Part shown: positions 9,564 to 17,848 of the stretch, piece by piece
Position numbering within the stretch: position 1 is the stretch's first letter
Layout: each line of letters starts with the position of its first letter
DNA from: Acidovorax sp. NB1
GTDB lineage: Bacteria > Pseudomonadota > Gammaproteobacteria > Burkholderiales > Burkholderiaceae_C
Assembly: GCF_005405905.1 (NCBI RefSeq)
Contig: NZ_BJHU01000035.1
Coordinates: 248,001 to 312,000, forward strand
Direction: 5' to 3'
Length of the DNA stretch: 64,000 nucleotides
Made by a program: the position numbers and the translations under genes
Notes under the pieces: model-generated
The model's database searches: none
What the model was told of the DNA's origin: nothing
Seen by the model: the letters and a program-made list of their open reading frames with translations, nothing else

Positions 9564-10592
9564 ATGCAAGACTTTGCCAGCGCCGCCATGGTCCGCCTGC
9601 TGGTGCGCGCCATGGACGCGCACGGGCTGGCCCCGCCACCGCCCCCACCGGCTGCTGACGGGCTGGCCGCCAGCCATGTGCCGCTGGCCTACAAACGCAG
9701 CGTGGTCCAGGCTGTGCTGCAACAGGGGGGCCTGGGCACCTTGCTGCAACTGGCCCAGCGGGTGGACCTGCTCGCGGGCGATCCGGTGCACCGTGCGCTG
9801 CTGGGCGCGACCGATGTGCCTGAACTGCTGGCGCGCTGGCAGCGGCTGGAGCGGTATGTGCATTCACGCCACCAGGTCAGCATCCAGACCGGCGCCCCTG
9901 GTGCCCTGGCGTTGCACCACCACGCGCGCCCCGGTGTGCCAGAAGAACCCCACCCCACCGAAAGCCTGGCCGTGCTGGGCGTGCTGCTGGGCGCCAGCCA
10001 GGCTCTGGGCGTGCACGGCTTGCAGGTGGAGATCGGAGCGCCCAGGGCCACAAGCCAGCCTGTGAACCTGGAGATAGGCACACCTGCCGCCACCCCAGCC
10101 CATCTGGACGCCGCGCTGGCCGCCCAAGGGCAAATGGGCCAATGGACCTTGCGCTGGCACACATACGCCAACGCAAGCCCACCCCACGCCATCACACTCC
10201 AACCCCAGCCCGCCACCCACCTGTGTGATGCCCTGCCCTGGCCGCCGTTGGCGCACCGGCTGGCGCGTCATGTGCTGCACGACCCGGCGGCGCAGCACAC
10301 GGTGGACGCTCTGGCCCACCACACGGGCCTGGCCCGCCGCAGCCTGCAACGGGCGTTGACCGAGGGTGGCCTGAGCTGCCGCCACATCGTCACCGAGGCC
10401 CGCGCACGTTTGGCAGCGCAGTGGCTGCTGGAGAGCACGCACGGTCTGGCAGAAATCGGGTTTGCCTGCGGTTTCGCCGACCAGCCTCACTTCACGCGCG
10501 AGTTTGCCCGCCACGTGGGCCTGACCCCGGCGCGCTACCGGCAGGCGTTTGCGCGGGCTGGCACTCCCACGCCTGATCCGCACTTCATTTGA
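9564..10592 (+). CDS. AraC-family transcriptional regulator
   Basis: 342-residue activator with a C-terminal AraC double helix-turn-helix (about residues 240-335; ending CGFADQPHFTREFARHVGLTPARYR). Its N-terminal half fits the Arabinose_bd/ToxR-type sensor arm (YKRSVVQAVLQQGG). It follows iorB by 42 bases in the same direction and is the best candidate regulator of iorAB. The ligand is unknown. Its C-terminus abuts repeat copy C. Confidence 0.88.
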   Translation: MQDFASAAMVRLLVRAMDAHGLAPPPPPPAADGLAASHVPLAYKRSVVQAVLQQGGLGTLLQLAQRVDLLAGDPVHRALLGATDVPELLARWQRLERYVHSRHQVSIQTGAPGALALHHHARPGVPEEPHPTESLAVLGVLLGASQALGVHGLQVEIGAPRATSQPVNLEIGTPAATPAHLDAALAAQGQMGQWTLRWHTYANASPPHAITLQPQPATHLCDALPWPPLAHRLARHVLHDPAAQHTVDALAHHTGLARRSLQRALTEGGLSCRHIVTEARARLAAQWLLESTHGLAEIGFACGFADQPHFTREFARHVGLTPARYRQAFARAGTPTPDPHFI

Positions 10593-10653
10593 TTGCTACA
10601 TATTTAATAGCAAAAAATCAATGCCCATTGCGCGGAGACGGCCTTTTTCACTC
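10590..10653. repeat. Dispersed repeat, copy C
   Basis: TTGCTACATATTTAATAGC, then CCATTGCGCGGAGAC and GGCCTTTTTCA, between the converging AraC gene and nsrR. The last part overlaps the 3' end of nsrR. The GGCC-T-run may help terminate the AraC transcript. Confidence 0.6.
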
Positions 10654-11178
10654 AATGTCCTGGTCTTTGGAAGGCAACCCGGACACGGGCGCGCGCCTGC
10701 GGGGCGCGTTGCCGTTCTGCGGCAGTGCCACGGTGGGCAACAGGGCACGTGCAGCCGCCCCCCCCTCGGCGGCTGGTGCCATCAGATCAGCCAGCGTCAC
10801 GCTGTCCAGCACCGCCAGATAGGCCTGCATGGCCTGCCACAGCACGCCCTTGAGGCGGCAATGGCTGCTCAGGCGGCACTGGTTGGTGCCGGGGTCAAAA
10901 CATTCGACGAGGTTGAAGTCCGTCTCGGTGGCGCGCACCACGGCGCCAATGTTGATGGCCGACGCAGGCACCATCAGCCGCATGCCGCCGCCCCGCCCGC
11001 GCGTGGTTTCCAGCAGCCCCTGGGCCGCCAACTGCTGCACGATCTTCATCAGGTGGCTGCGCGAGATGCCGTAGCCCTCGGCCACCTCGGTGATGGTCAC
11101 CGGCTGCTCGCGGCCTTCGGTGGCTGCGCAGTACATGAGCACGCGCAGGGTGTAGTCGGTCCATTGGGTCAGGCGCAT
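10648..11178 (-). CDS. nsrR: Rrf2-family nitric-oxide-sensing repressor NsrR
   Basis: 176 residues. The N-terminal winged helix (MRLTQWTDYTLRVLMYCA) is typical of NsrR, and the three cluster cysteines sit in ECFDPGTNQCRLSSHC (about residues 93-107), a pattern of NsrR rather than IscR. NO destroys its Fe-S cluster and relieves repression. It diverges from ytfE, a classic NsrR target, with a candidate half-site in the shared promoter. The C-terminal 25 residues are longer than in most homologues. Confidence 0.88.
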   Translation of the reverse strand: MRLTQWTDYTLRVLMYCAATEGREQPVTITEVAEGYGISRSHLMKIVQQLAAQGLLETTRGRGGGMRLMVPASAINIGAVVRATETDFNLVECFDPGTNQCRLSSHCRLKGVLWQAMQAYLAVLDSVTLADLMAPAAEGGAAARALLPTVALPQNGNAPRRRAPVSGLPSKDQDIE

Positions 11179-11220
11179 GGGTTTTGCCGCAGGTCAATTT
11201 AAAGAGGTATGCAGGACGAA

Positions 11221-11256
11221 TTTTATTGAATAAAATATTCACATCAAATGAATCTT
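11221..11256. promoter_or_regulatory. Candidate NsrR operator/promoter between nsrR and ytfE
   Basis: On the minus strand 11256-11246 reads AAGATTCATTT, one mismatch from the 11-base NsrR half-site AAGATGYATTT. Upstream, 11221-11235 is a perfect AT-only inverted repeat, TTTTATT-G-AATAAAA. Both lie within the 92-base gap between the divergent starts. Operator role is inferred from the motif and the neighbours. Confidence 0.5.
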
Positions 11257-11270
11257 TAAAAGGACCCGCC

Positions 11271-12041
11271 ATGAACGCCCGCGTTGACCACCTGGATGCT
11301 GCTCCCGCCCACCCCACCCCCCTCAGCGCCGACCAGCAGATCGGCCAGATCGCGGTGCAACTGCCCGGCGCCACCGCGGTGTTCCGGCGTCTCAAGCTCG
11401 ACTTTTGCTGCGGCGGCCAGGTGAGCCTGGCCAAGGCGGCGGCCGACAAGGGGCTGGATGCCAACGCCGTGCTGGCCGAGCTGGCCGCCCTGCAGCGCAG
11501 CGACGCCGTGCCCGAAGCCGCATCGCCCAGCGCGCTCATCGACCACATCCTGGCGCGCTACCACGAGGTGCACCGCCAGCAGCTGCCCGAGCTGATCCGC
11601 ATGGCCCGCCGCGTCGAAGCCGTGCACCGCGACAACCCCCATGTGCCCGCCGGGCTGGCCGACCACCTCGAAACCATGCACGAGGAACTGCTCTCGCACA
11701 TGCTCAAGGAAGAGCAGGTGCTGTTCCCCATGCTCAAGAGCGGCGGCAACCCGTTTGTGGGCCAGCCCATCGGCATGATGCGCGCCGAACACGTGGACCA
11801 CGGCGAGGCGCTGGACAAGCTCAACGCCCTGACGAACGACGCCACACCGCCCCAAGGCGCCTGCAACACCTGGCGCGCGCTGTACGCAGGCATTGCCCAA
11901 CTGGGCGACGACCTCATCAACCACATCCACCTGGAGAACAACGTGCTGTTCCCCGCGTTCGAGGCCAGCGCAGCACCATCGTCGCAAGGTTGTGGCCCGT
12001 CAGGCTGCGCCTGCAGCGGCGGAGGCACACTGCAGGCATGA
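11271..12041 (+). CDS. ytfE: Iron-sulfur cluster repair di-iron protein (RIC, YtfE/ScdA)
   Basis: 256-residue cytosolic haemerythrin-like protein that restores Fe-S clusters after nitrosative or oxidative damage. The N-terminal ScdA_N domain carries DFCCGG (about residue 45). Di-iron ligands are in HxxxE-type repeats (IDHILARYHEVHRQQL, HMLKEEQVLFP, EHVDHG, HIHLENNVLFP). ATG 11271 follows an AAAAGGA ribosome site; the upstream in-frame extension crosses the operator and is rejected. The C-terminus has an extra Cys-rich tail (GCGPSGCACSGGG). It overlaps the globin gene by ATGA. Confidence 0.93.
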   Translation: MNARVDHLDAAPAHPTPLSADQQIGQIAVQLPGATAVFRRLKLDFCCGGQVSLAKAAADKGLDANAVLAELAALQRSDAVPEAASPSALIDHILARYHEVHRQQLPELIRMARRVEAVHRDNPHVPAGLADHLETMHEELLSHMLKEEQVLFPMLKSGGNPFVGQPIGMMRAEHVDHGEALDKLNALTNDATPPQGACNTWRALYAGIAQLGDDLINHIHLENNVLFPAFEASAAPSSQGCGPSGCACSGGGTLQA

Positions 12042-12487
12042 CCCTGCAAACGCCTTTATCCGACAGCCCCGGGGGCCACGCGCCACCCAGCGTGGAAAGC
12101 ATCACGCGGCTGGTGCATGGTTTTTACGGCGATGTGCGCCAGGACCCGATGCTAGGGCCCGTGTTTGAGAAGGTCCTGCACGGCCAATGGGACACCCACC
12201 TACAGCGGCTGGTGGACTTCTGGAGCACGGTGGCCCTGGGCACGCGCAGCTTCAAGGGCGATGTGTTTGGCAAGCACATGGCGCTGGAGGGAGTCACACC
12301 CGCCCACTTTGCGGCCTGGGTGGGGCTGTGGCAGCAGCACACCAGCCGCCTGTTCGCCCCCGAGGTGGCGCGCGACCTGCAGGTGGCAGCGCACGGCATT
12401 GCGCGCAATCTGTTCCGGGGCTACTTTGGCAGCGACCCGGCGTTTGCGCCGCAGCGCAACGAACACACTGGGCACGGCGGGCATTGA
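12038..12487 (+). CDS. Group III truncated haemoglobin
   Basis: 149 residues. The pattern FYGDVRQDPMLGPVF with the haem-region KHMALEGVTPAHFAAWVGLW is that of group III (P-type) truncated globins. Its start codon overlaps the ytfE stop (ATGA), so the pair is translated together. With NsrR beside it, the likely role is NO or oxygen handling during nitrosative stress. The protein is otherwise of normal length. Confidence 0.87.
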   Translation: MTLQTPLSDSPGGHAPPSVESITRLVHGFYGDVRQDPMLGPVFEKVLHGQWDTHLQRLVDFWSTVALGTRSFKGDVFGKHMALEGVTPAHFAAWVGLWQQHTSRLFAPEVARDLQVAAHGIARNLFRGYFGSDPAFAPQRNEHTGHGGH

Positions 12488-12490
12488 GCC

Positions 12491-12510
12491 AAGGCCCTGG
12501 TCGGGGCCTT
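12491..12510. terminator. Hairpin between convergent genes
   Basis: AAGGCCC-tggtcg-GGGCCTT, a perfect 7-base stem between the globin stop and the convergent membrane gene. No T-run follows in either direction, so intrinsic termination would be weak. Confidence 0.4.
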
Positions 12511-12524
12511 CGCGCCCGGGCCTG

Positions 12525-12698
12525 TTACTTCTTCTTGTCGCCAGGCGTAAAGAACAGCGCCAGGCCCACTGCAATCAGCGCCACCGGCCACCACACCCGC
12601 AGCAGCTCGCGCAGGCTGATGCTGATCAGCCCCAGATTGGTCAGCAGAAAAAACACGCCCAGTACGACCAGAACGATCGCTGCGATATGGCCCTTCAT
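12525..12698 (-). CDS. Small LiaI/LiaF-like (DUF5668-type) membrane protein
   Basis: 57 residues with two membrane helices (AAIVLVVLGVFFLLTNLGL and WWPVALIAVGLALFF) and a lysine-rich C-terminus. This is the layout of the LiaI-LiaF-like transmembrane region. ATG 12698 was chosen because GAGGGA lies at proper spacing; the ATG two codons upstream is too close to it. Function is unknown in these short forms. Confidence 0.7.
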   Translation of the reverse strand: MKGHIAAIVLVVLGVFFLLTNLGLISISLRELLRVWWPVALIAVGLALFFTPGDKKK

Positions 12699-12950
12699 GT
12701 GCATTCCCTCGGGTTGGTTGTCGGTATGGGCGCGATTATGGCGGCACACCAACGACCCTGGAGGCCCACAAGCTCAAGACCGAGAAGCGAGCAGTTGCGC
12801 ACCAGCGGTGATTCCTTGTGTCCATTCGTCGGTTTGAGCCGCCACGCGCCCACAAGAGCCCCTCACCAGCAGCGCCAATGGCACGCCCCAAGCCCATGGA
12901 TCGGAGGCACAAACGTTCATACTAGGGCTCTCAAAAATCAGGAGAACCAT

Positions 12951-13157
12951 ATGAGTCAGAACGCAGACATCGTTCTTGCACGCGAACTCTACCGGGCCAG
13001 CGAACTCGCATCGAAACAGGTGATAGAAGCCCAGAGCTTGGTGAAGGATCTGTTTCCGGGCGCCGAGCACTCGCGCGCGGACATTCTCGCCATCGCACAA
13101 CTCATTGCGATCAACTACGCGGGCTTGCACAACAGCACTGGCCAGCACAAGGGCTGA
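12951..13157 (+). CDS. Small hypothetical protein, 68 residues
   Basis: Supported by a clear ribosome site (AGGAGA, 6 bases before ATG 12951) and codon use like its neighbours. It is helical and soluble, with no cysteine, starting MSQNADIVLARELYRASE. I do not recognise the family. It is a single gene facing a convergent operon. Confidence 0.6.
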   Translation: MSQNADIVLARELYRASELASKQVIEAQSLVKDLFPGAEHSRADILAIAQLIAINYAGLHNSTGQHKG

Positions 13158-13242
13158 CAGGCGAACAGAGGCGCCCCGCGGGGACAGACCTGGCGACGGG
13201 ACCGGCAGGTGGCTTGGCAGCCCCCTCCCACGCGCCCAAAGT

Positions 13243-13470
13243 TCAAGCGTTCGAGTCGCGCGCCCCACGCAAAGGCTTGAGCAGGTCCGACAGGCCGTTG
13301 TGATCGATCTCATGCATCAGCGCCAGCAACCGCCCCAGCTCGCCTTTGGGGAAACCCTCGCGCGCAAACCAGTTCAGGTAGTTGCCGGGCAGGTCGGCCA
13401 GCAGCGTGCCCTTATGCTTGCCGTAAGGCATCTCGGTGGTGACCAGGCGCTGCAGCTTGTCGGCATCCAT
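13243..13470 (-). CDS. DUF3820 family protein
   Basis: 75 residues; MPYGKHKGTLLADLPGNYLNWFAREGFPKGELG (positions 13-45) is the DUF3820 signature, in databases sometimes called putative quorum-sensing-regulated virulence factor. Its molecular role is not established. It is last of a three-gene minus-strand operon: DUF2721, Sui1, DUF3820, with 10 bases to the Sui1 stop. The start at 13470 was chosen from the family length. Confidence 0.8.
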   Translation of the reverse strand: MDADKLQRLVTTEMPYGKHKGTLLADLPGNYLNWFAREGFPKGELGRLLALMHEIDHNGLSDLLKPLRGARDSNA

Positions 13471-13480
13471 CACCAAGCCC

Positions 13481-13843
13481 TCAGCCGCCCGCGCGCTTGA
13501 CCTTGTGGCCAAGCTTTTGCAGTGCGGCCATGACACGCTCCACATGGTCGCCCTGCACTTCGATGACGCCATCCTTCACCGTGCCGCCGCTGCCGCAGGC
13601 CGCCTTGAGCTGCTTGCCCAACTGGGTGAGCGCCGCTTCGTCCTGCAGCACGCCCTTGACCAAGGTCACGGCCTTGCCGCCACGGCCCTTGGTTTCGCGC
13701 GACACGCGCACGATGCCGTCACCGGTGGGCAAAGGCTTGTTCTGCTTGCAGGTGCACTGCGCCACGGGCTGGCGGCAGTCGGGGCACATGCGGCCCGATT
13801 CGGTCGAATAGACCAGACCGCCGAGGTCGGCCAACGACTTCAT
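13481..13843 (-). CDS. Sui1/eIF1-type translation factor (YciH family)
   Basis: 120 residues. An N-terminal zinc-ribbon-like CPDCRQPVAQCTC (about 20-32) is followed by a SUI1 domain (VRVSRETKGRGGKAVTLVKG...GCGGTVKDG-like block, about 45-115). In bacteria these proteins bind the small ribosomal subunit and can influence start-codon fidelity. Its start overlaps the DUF2721 stop by ATGA, so expression is coupled. Confidence 0.88.
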   Translation of the reverse strand: MKSLADLGGLVYSTESGRMCPDCRQPVAQCTCKQNKPLPTGDGIVRVSRETKGRGGKAVTLVKGVLQDEAALTQLGKQLKAACGSGGTVKDGVIEVQGDHVERVMAALQKLGHKVKRAGG

Positions 13844-14301
13844 GGGGTTTTCTCCCGGTCTTGTTCCAGCAGGTGGAAGTTGAGCAGGCGGGTTGCCAGC
13901 AACGTTTCGGTCAAAAAACACACCAGCGCCAGCAGGAACGAGGCCACCCCCGCCAGAAACCCCGCCACGGCCAGGCGGCTGGACTGGAAGTCGGTGGTTT
14001 CGCCCAAAAACAGCAGGATGATGGTGATGCCGATCAGCACCGCACAGAAGGTGAGCAGGCCAATGCAGCCATTGGCCAGCCGCCCGCGCAGGCGCAAATC
14101 GGCCAGCTCCTTGTAGGCCCGGGGCAGAAACTCGGGCTCGGCGCTGGCACGGTCTTCCACAACGCGGGCGCGGTCGATGATGCGGGCCAGCCGCCCAGCC
14201 ACGGCGCCAATCATGCCGGACACAGCCGTGAGCAGGAACACAGGGGCCACCGCCAGCTGGATGCCGTGGGTGATGGCAGAGGAGTCAAGGGTGAGGGCCA
14301 T
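13840..14301 (-). CDS. DUF2721 membrane protein
   Basis: 153 residues, three membrane helices (about 15-33, 75-95, 108-135) separated by a charged loop with RLARIIDRARVVED, the hallmark of DUF2721. Function is unknown. It is first gene of the operon with Sui1 and DUF3820. ATG 14301 was chosen over a 33-residue upstream extension that overlaps the 5' region of rhlE. Confidence 0.82.
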   Translation of the reverse strand: MALTLDSSAITHGIQLAVAPVFLLTAVSGMIGAVAGRLARIIDRARVVEDRASAEPEFLPRAYKELADLRLRGRLANGCIGLLTFCAVLIGITIILLFLGETTDFQSSRLAVAGFLAGVASFLLALVCFLTETLLATRLLNFHLLEQDREKTP

Positions 14302-14512
14302 GGTGCTGCGAAACAAAGGAAAAACCGGCGAGCCGCCGGTGGCCCGATTATCAGCGCGATGCCCCCCGCCCGGAGGCCACGGCCGGGCCAGGCGCGCCAT
14401 GGCAGCGACTCCGGCACAGGCCAGGACAGCAACTGCGGCGACAATCGCCCATCTCCCTCCCCGTTTCGCGCTGTGGTGCGCCCTCTTTCAACGCCGCTCC
14501 AGCGCTGCCCCC

Positions 14513-15799
14513 ATGCCCTTTGCCTCCCTCGGTCTGTCCCCTGCCCTTGTCCACGCTGCAGAAAAAGCGGGTTTTGTAGCGCCCACGCCCATCCAGGCGG
14601 GCGCCATCCCCGCCATCCTGCAAGGGGCTGACCTGCTGGGGGCGGCCCAGACCGGCTCGGGAAAAACAGCGGCTTTTGCCCTGCCCTTGCTGCAACAGCT
14701 GCAGCTCAGCGCGACGCAAGGGCCTGGCGGCCCGCGCCGGGTGCGCGCCCTGGTACTGGTGCCTACGCGCGAGCTGGCTGCCCAGGTGGGCGAGGTGCTG
14801 CGCAGTCTGGCCCAGCACCTGCAGCAGCCGCTCAAGGTAGCCATTGTGTTCGGCGGTGTGTCGATCAACCCGCAGATGCTAGGTCTGCGCGGCGGGGCTG
14901 ATGTGGTGGTGGCCACACCGGGCCGCCTGCTCGACCTGGTAGACCACAACGCGCTGCGCCTGTCGGCCGTGGCGCACCTTGTGCTGGACGAGGCCGACCG
15001 CCTGCTGGACCTGGGCTTTGCCGAAGAACTGCAGCGTGTGCTGGCGCTGCTGCCTGCGAAGCGGCAGAACCTGTTCTTCTCGGCCACCTTCCCTGCTGCC
15101 GTGCAGGCGCTGGCCGATGGCCTGTTGCACCAACCGGTACGCGTGGAAGTGCCCCACACGCCAGGCAACGAGCCCGCTATCGAGCAGCGCGCGATTGCCG
15201 TGGACGCCAGCCGCCGCACCCAGCTGCTGCGCTACCTGATCAAGGAGCACAACTGGTCGCGCGTGCTGGTGTTTGTGGCCACGCAATACGCTGCCGAGCA
15301 TGTGGCAGAGAAGCTCTACAAGGCGGGCATCTTTGCATCGCCCTTCCATGGCGGCCTGAGCCAGGGCGCGCGCAACCAGGTGCTGCAGGAGTTCAAGGAC
15401 GAGCGCTGGCAAGTGGTGGTGACCACCGACCTGGCCGCACGCGGCATCGACATTGCTCAGCTGCCCGCCGTGGTCAATTACGACTTGCCCCGCTCGGCCG
15501 TGGACTATGTGCACCGCATCGGCCGCACGGGCCGCGCGGGCGAGACTGGCGTGGCCGTGAGTTTTGTGACGGCCGATGCTGAAGCGCATTTCCGGTTGAT
15601 TGAAAAGCGCCAGCACCTCACCATCCCGCGCGAGCAGATTGCGGGCTTTGAGCCCACAGAAACAGCCGCCCCGGCATCGGTGACCGATCCCCAGGGCACC
15701 GGTGGCATCAAGGGCAAGCGACCGAGCAAAAAAGACAAGCTGCGTGCGGCCGCTGCCGCTGCGGGCTCTGCACCCGACGCCCACAAAAAAGGCCCCTGA
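14513..15799 (+). CDS. rhlE: DEAD-box RNA helicase, RhlE type
   Basis: 428-residue ATP-dependent RNA helicase. Motifs in order: Q-motif FVAPTPIQ (about 23), AQTGSGKT (43), PTRELA (82), TPGR (137), DEAD (162), SAT (193), ARGID (312), HRIGRTGR (335), then a basic C-terminal tail (KGKRPSKKDK). Length and motifs fit RhlE, which helps ribosome maturation and RNA decay. Start ATG 14513 begins MPFASLGLSP, the normal N-terminus. Its final codons overlap a terminator for the opposite gene. Confidence 0.92.
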   Translation: MPFASLGLSPALVHAAEKAGFVAPTPIQAGAIPAILQGADLLGAAQTGSGKTAAFALPLLQQLQLSATQGPGGPRRVRALVLVPTRELAAQVGEVLRSLAQHLQQPLKVAIVFGGVSINPQMLGLRGGADVVVATPGRLLDLVDHNALRLSAVAHLVLDEADRLLDLGFAEELQRVLALLPAKRQNLFFSATFPAAVQALADGLLHQPVRVEVPHTPGNEPAIEQRAIAVDASRRTQLLRYLIKEHNWSRVLVFVATQYAAEHVAEKLYKAGIFASPFHGGLSQGARNQVLQEFKDERWQVVVTTDLAARGIDIAQLPAVVNYDLPRSAVDYVHRIGRTGRAGETGVAVSFVTADAEAHFRLIEKRQHLTIPREQIAGFEPTETAAPASVTDPQGTGGIKGKRPSKKDKLRAAAAAAGSAPDAHKKGP

Positions 15800-15808
15800 A
15801 CGGGGCCT
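15785..15808 (-). terminator. Intrinsic terminator embedded in the end of rhlE
   Basis: Read on the minus strand: AGGCCCC-gttca-GGGGCCT followed by TTTTTT. It is the textbook terminator for the DUF6172 gene ending at 15832, yet its stem and T-run are built from the last codons and stop of rhlE on the other strand. Confidence 0.75.
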
Positions 15809-15831
15809 AGGACGGGAGCCATCGGGCCAGT

Positions 15832-16167
15832 TCAGGCCTCTTCATCTCCGTCATCTGTGCCGCCATGGCCCGCCTCACCGGCAGGCCGGGGCTGGCGCTT
15901 GCCGGGTTTGGCGAGGATTTCCACATAGAACTGGGCGCCGCCTTCGGCCGCCACCTCGTTGATGAGGCCTGTCAGGGCGGAAAGATGCACCACGGCAGCA
16001 TCCTCTTTGGTGCGGCCAAACTGGCAATCGAAGTCCCAGAAATCAGCGCCCTCGGGCACATCGCGGCGCCGCTCGCGCTTGATGTATTTGCGGATTTCGT
16101 GCTTGACGGCATCCAGAACGCGGTCGCGGTTCTTGCCTTCAACGTGGAGTTGGAAAGTTTTTCTCAT
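15832..16167 (-). CDS. DUF6172 family protein
   Basis: 111 residues, MRKTFQLHVEGKNRDRVLDAV followed by KYIKRERRRDVPEGADFWDFDC and a C-terminal QFYVEILAK block, which I recognise as the DUF6172 family of small cytosolic proteins. The function is unknown. The tail is acidic (DDGDEEA). It is a lone gene with its own terminator inside rhlE. Start 16167 was chosen from the family N-terminus. Confidence 0.75.
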   Translation of the reverse strand: MRKTFQLHVEGKNRDRVLDAVKHEIRKYIKRERRRDVPEGADFWDFDCQFGRTKEDAAVVHLSALTGLINEVAAEGGAQFYVEILAKPGKRQPRPAGEAGHGGTDDGDEEA

Positions 16168-16258
16168 GGGCGATGGTAGCGCGTGTGACAGATATGGATT
16201 CCCAGTCGCACACCCTGGTGCCACAATGGTGCATTACTTTTGGTTACCGCCGAGCCCG

Positions 16259-17521
16259 ATGTTCCACGACCTGCGTCTGCTGCAAATGCTGCCAGCGGCT
16301 GTGCTCATCACGCAGGATGGAGCGATCCGCTTCGCCAATGCGGCCAGCATGGAGCTGCTGGAAGCGCCCAGCACTGAAAGCCTGATCGGCCGTCTCTCGG
16401 GCGATTTTGTGCACCCCATGGACCAGGTGCGCTCCAGCAACCGCATCCAGCAGGTGGCCGTGCCCGAACAGGCGGGGCGACCCAACAAATCCTCCGAGTT
16501 CCGCATCCGCACGGCGCGCGGCAACCTGCGCATGGTGCTGATCAGCAGCGTGGCGATGGAGTGGGAAGGCGCACCCGCCGTGCTCATGTGTGGCTTGGAC
16601 ATGACGCACCAGAGCGAAATCGAGGCCCAGCTGCGCGAGAGCGAGCAGAACTTCCGCCGCCTGTTCGACAGCCTGCAGGACGTGTACTACCGCACCAATG
16701 CCCAGGGCGTGGTGCAGCATGTGGGCCCTGGCGTGCGGCGCGTGCTGGGCTACGAGCCCCACGAGATCGAGGGCCGCACGGCCGAGTCGTACTACCCCCA
16801 GAGCACCGACCGCGACGCGTTCAAGGCCGCTGTCATGGAACATGGCGAGGTGTCGGACTTTCCTGGCCAGATGGTGCGGCGCGACGGCACCGTGATCGAC
16901 ATCTCCATCAGCAGCCACGCGCTGTACGACCACGCGGGCAACTTCGCGGGGGTGGAAGGCATTTACCGCGACGTGACGCAGCGCAAGAACCTGGAGCGCG
17001 AACTGCAGCGCCTAGCCACCACCGACATGCTCACCGGCATTGCCAACCGGCGCGCGTTTCTTGAAACGGCGGAGTCCGCGTATGCCCACTCGCGCCGCAG
17101 CGGCGAGCCACTCACGCTGCTGATGCTGGACCTGGACCACTTCAAATCCATCAACGACCGCTTTGGCCATCTGGAGGGCGACCGGGCCCTTGTGGCGTTC
17201 GCCCAGGCCGTCAAAAGCCAGCTGCGCGCCAGCGATGCCGTGGGACGCCTGGGCGGCGAAGAGTTTGGTGTACTGCTGCCGCTGACCACCCTGACCGAAG
17301 GCCTGGAGGCCGCCGCCCGCATCCTGCACAGCGTGCGTGCACTGGAGCTGACCGACGACACGGGCCAGGCCTACCGCATCACCACCAGCCTGGGCGTGGG
17401 GGCGTTCCGCCAGAGCGACCGCAGCCTGCGCGACATGCTGGACCGCGCCGACCAGGCGCTGTACCTAGCCAAGCGCCGGGGGCGCGACCAGATCGCCTCG
17501 CTCGACACCGTGGGCGATTAA
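16259..17521 (+). CDS. PAS-PAS-GGDEF diguanylate cyclase
   Basis: 420-residue soluble c-di-GMP synthase. There are two PAS domains (about 5-120 and 125-250) and a GGDEF domain (about 255-415). The active site is GGEEF and an RxxD inhibitory site (RASD) lies five residues upstream, so product inhibition is expected. No membrane helix is visible, so sensing is cytoplasmic. ATG 16259 begins at the first PAS; ATG 16226 (11 residues longer) is the alternative. Neither has a clear ribosome site. Confidence 0.88.
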   Translation: MFHDLRLLQMLPAAVLITQDGAIRFANAASMELLEAPSTESLIGRLSGDFVHPMDQVRSSNRIQQVAVPEQAGRPNKSSEFRIRTARGNLRMVLISSVAMEWEGAPAVLMCGLDMTHQSEIEAQLRESEQNFRRLFDSLQDVYYRTNAQGVVQHVGPGVRRVLGYEPHEIEGRTAESYYPQSTDRDAFKAAVMEHGEVSDFPGQMVRRDGTVIDISISSHALYDHAGNFAGVEGIYRDVTQRKNLERELQRLATTDMLTGIANRRAFLETAESAYAHSRRSGEPLTLLMLDLDHFKSINDRFGHLEGDRALVAFAQAVKSQLRASDAVGRLGGEEFGVLLPLTTLTEGLEAAARILHSVRALELTDDTGQAYRITTSLGVGAFRQSDRSLRDMLDRADQALYLAKRRGRDQIASLDTVGD

Positions 17522-17576
17522 CGCAGGCTGCCCCGCGCCTGCCAGCCCCGGGCTGGTGGGGCCTGCGCATGTACCG

Positions 17577-17780
17577 TCACAGGCGCATGCGCTCCTGCTG
17601 CAGGTTCCACAGGCAGGCGGCAATCCCCAGCAGCATCTCCATCACCTGCTCGGCACCCTGGTGCGACAGCTCCAGGCCGTCGATGATCATGGCCAGCTGG
17701 GCAATCGCATCCTCGGGCGCCGACGCCCCCCCCGTGTGGGCCACTTCGGCAATGGCAATCAGGACATCGGTGTGATTCAT
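17577..17780 (-). CDS. Small hypothetical protein, 67 residues
   Basis: MNHTDVLIAIAEVAHTGG..., a helical acidic protein with one cysteine and no recognisable domain. It lies 68 bases downstream of the chemoreceptor gene on the same strand. Only weak ribosome-site evidence exists. I keep it because codon use and spacing are consistent and no other gene explains the interval. Confidence 0.5.
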   Translation of the reverse strand: MNHTDVLIAIAEVAHTGGASAPEDAIAQLAMIIDGLELSHQGAEQVMEMLLGIAACLWNLQQERMRL

Positions 17781-17848
17781 GGCAACGGTGCCAGGGCGCC
17801 GCAGGCCCGGCAGGGCAATGCCACAGAGGCTGTAGGCACAGCGACGGC

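Noticed and set aside
7230..9863. 877-codon open frame antisense to iorB
   Set aside because: Composition of a shadow frame; it spans three real features on the other strand and has no recognisable motif.
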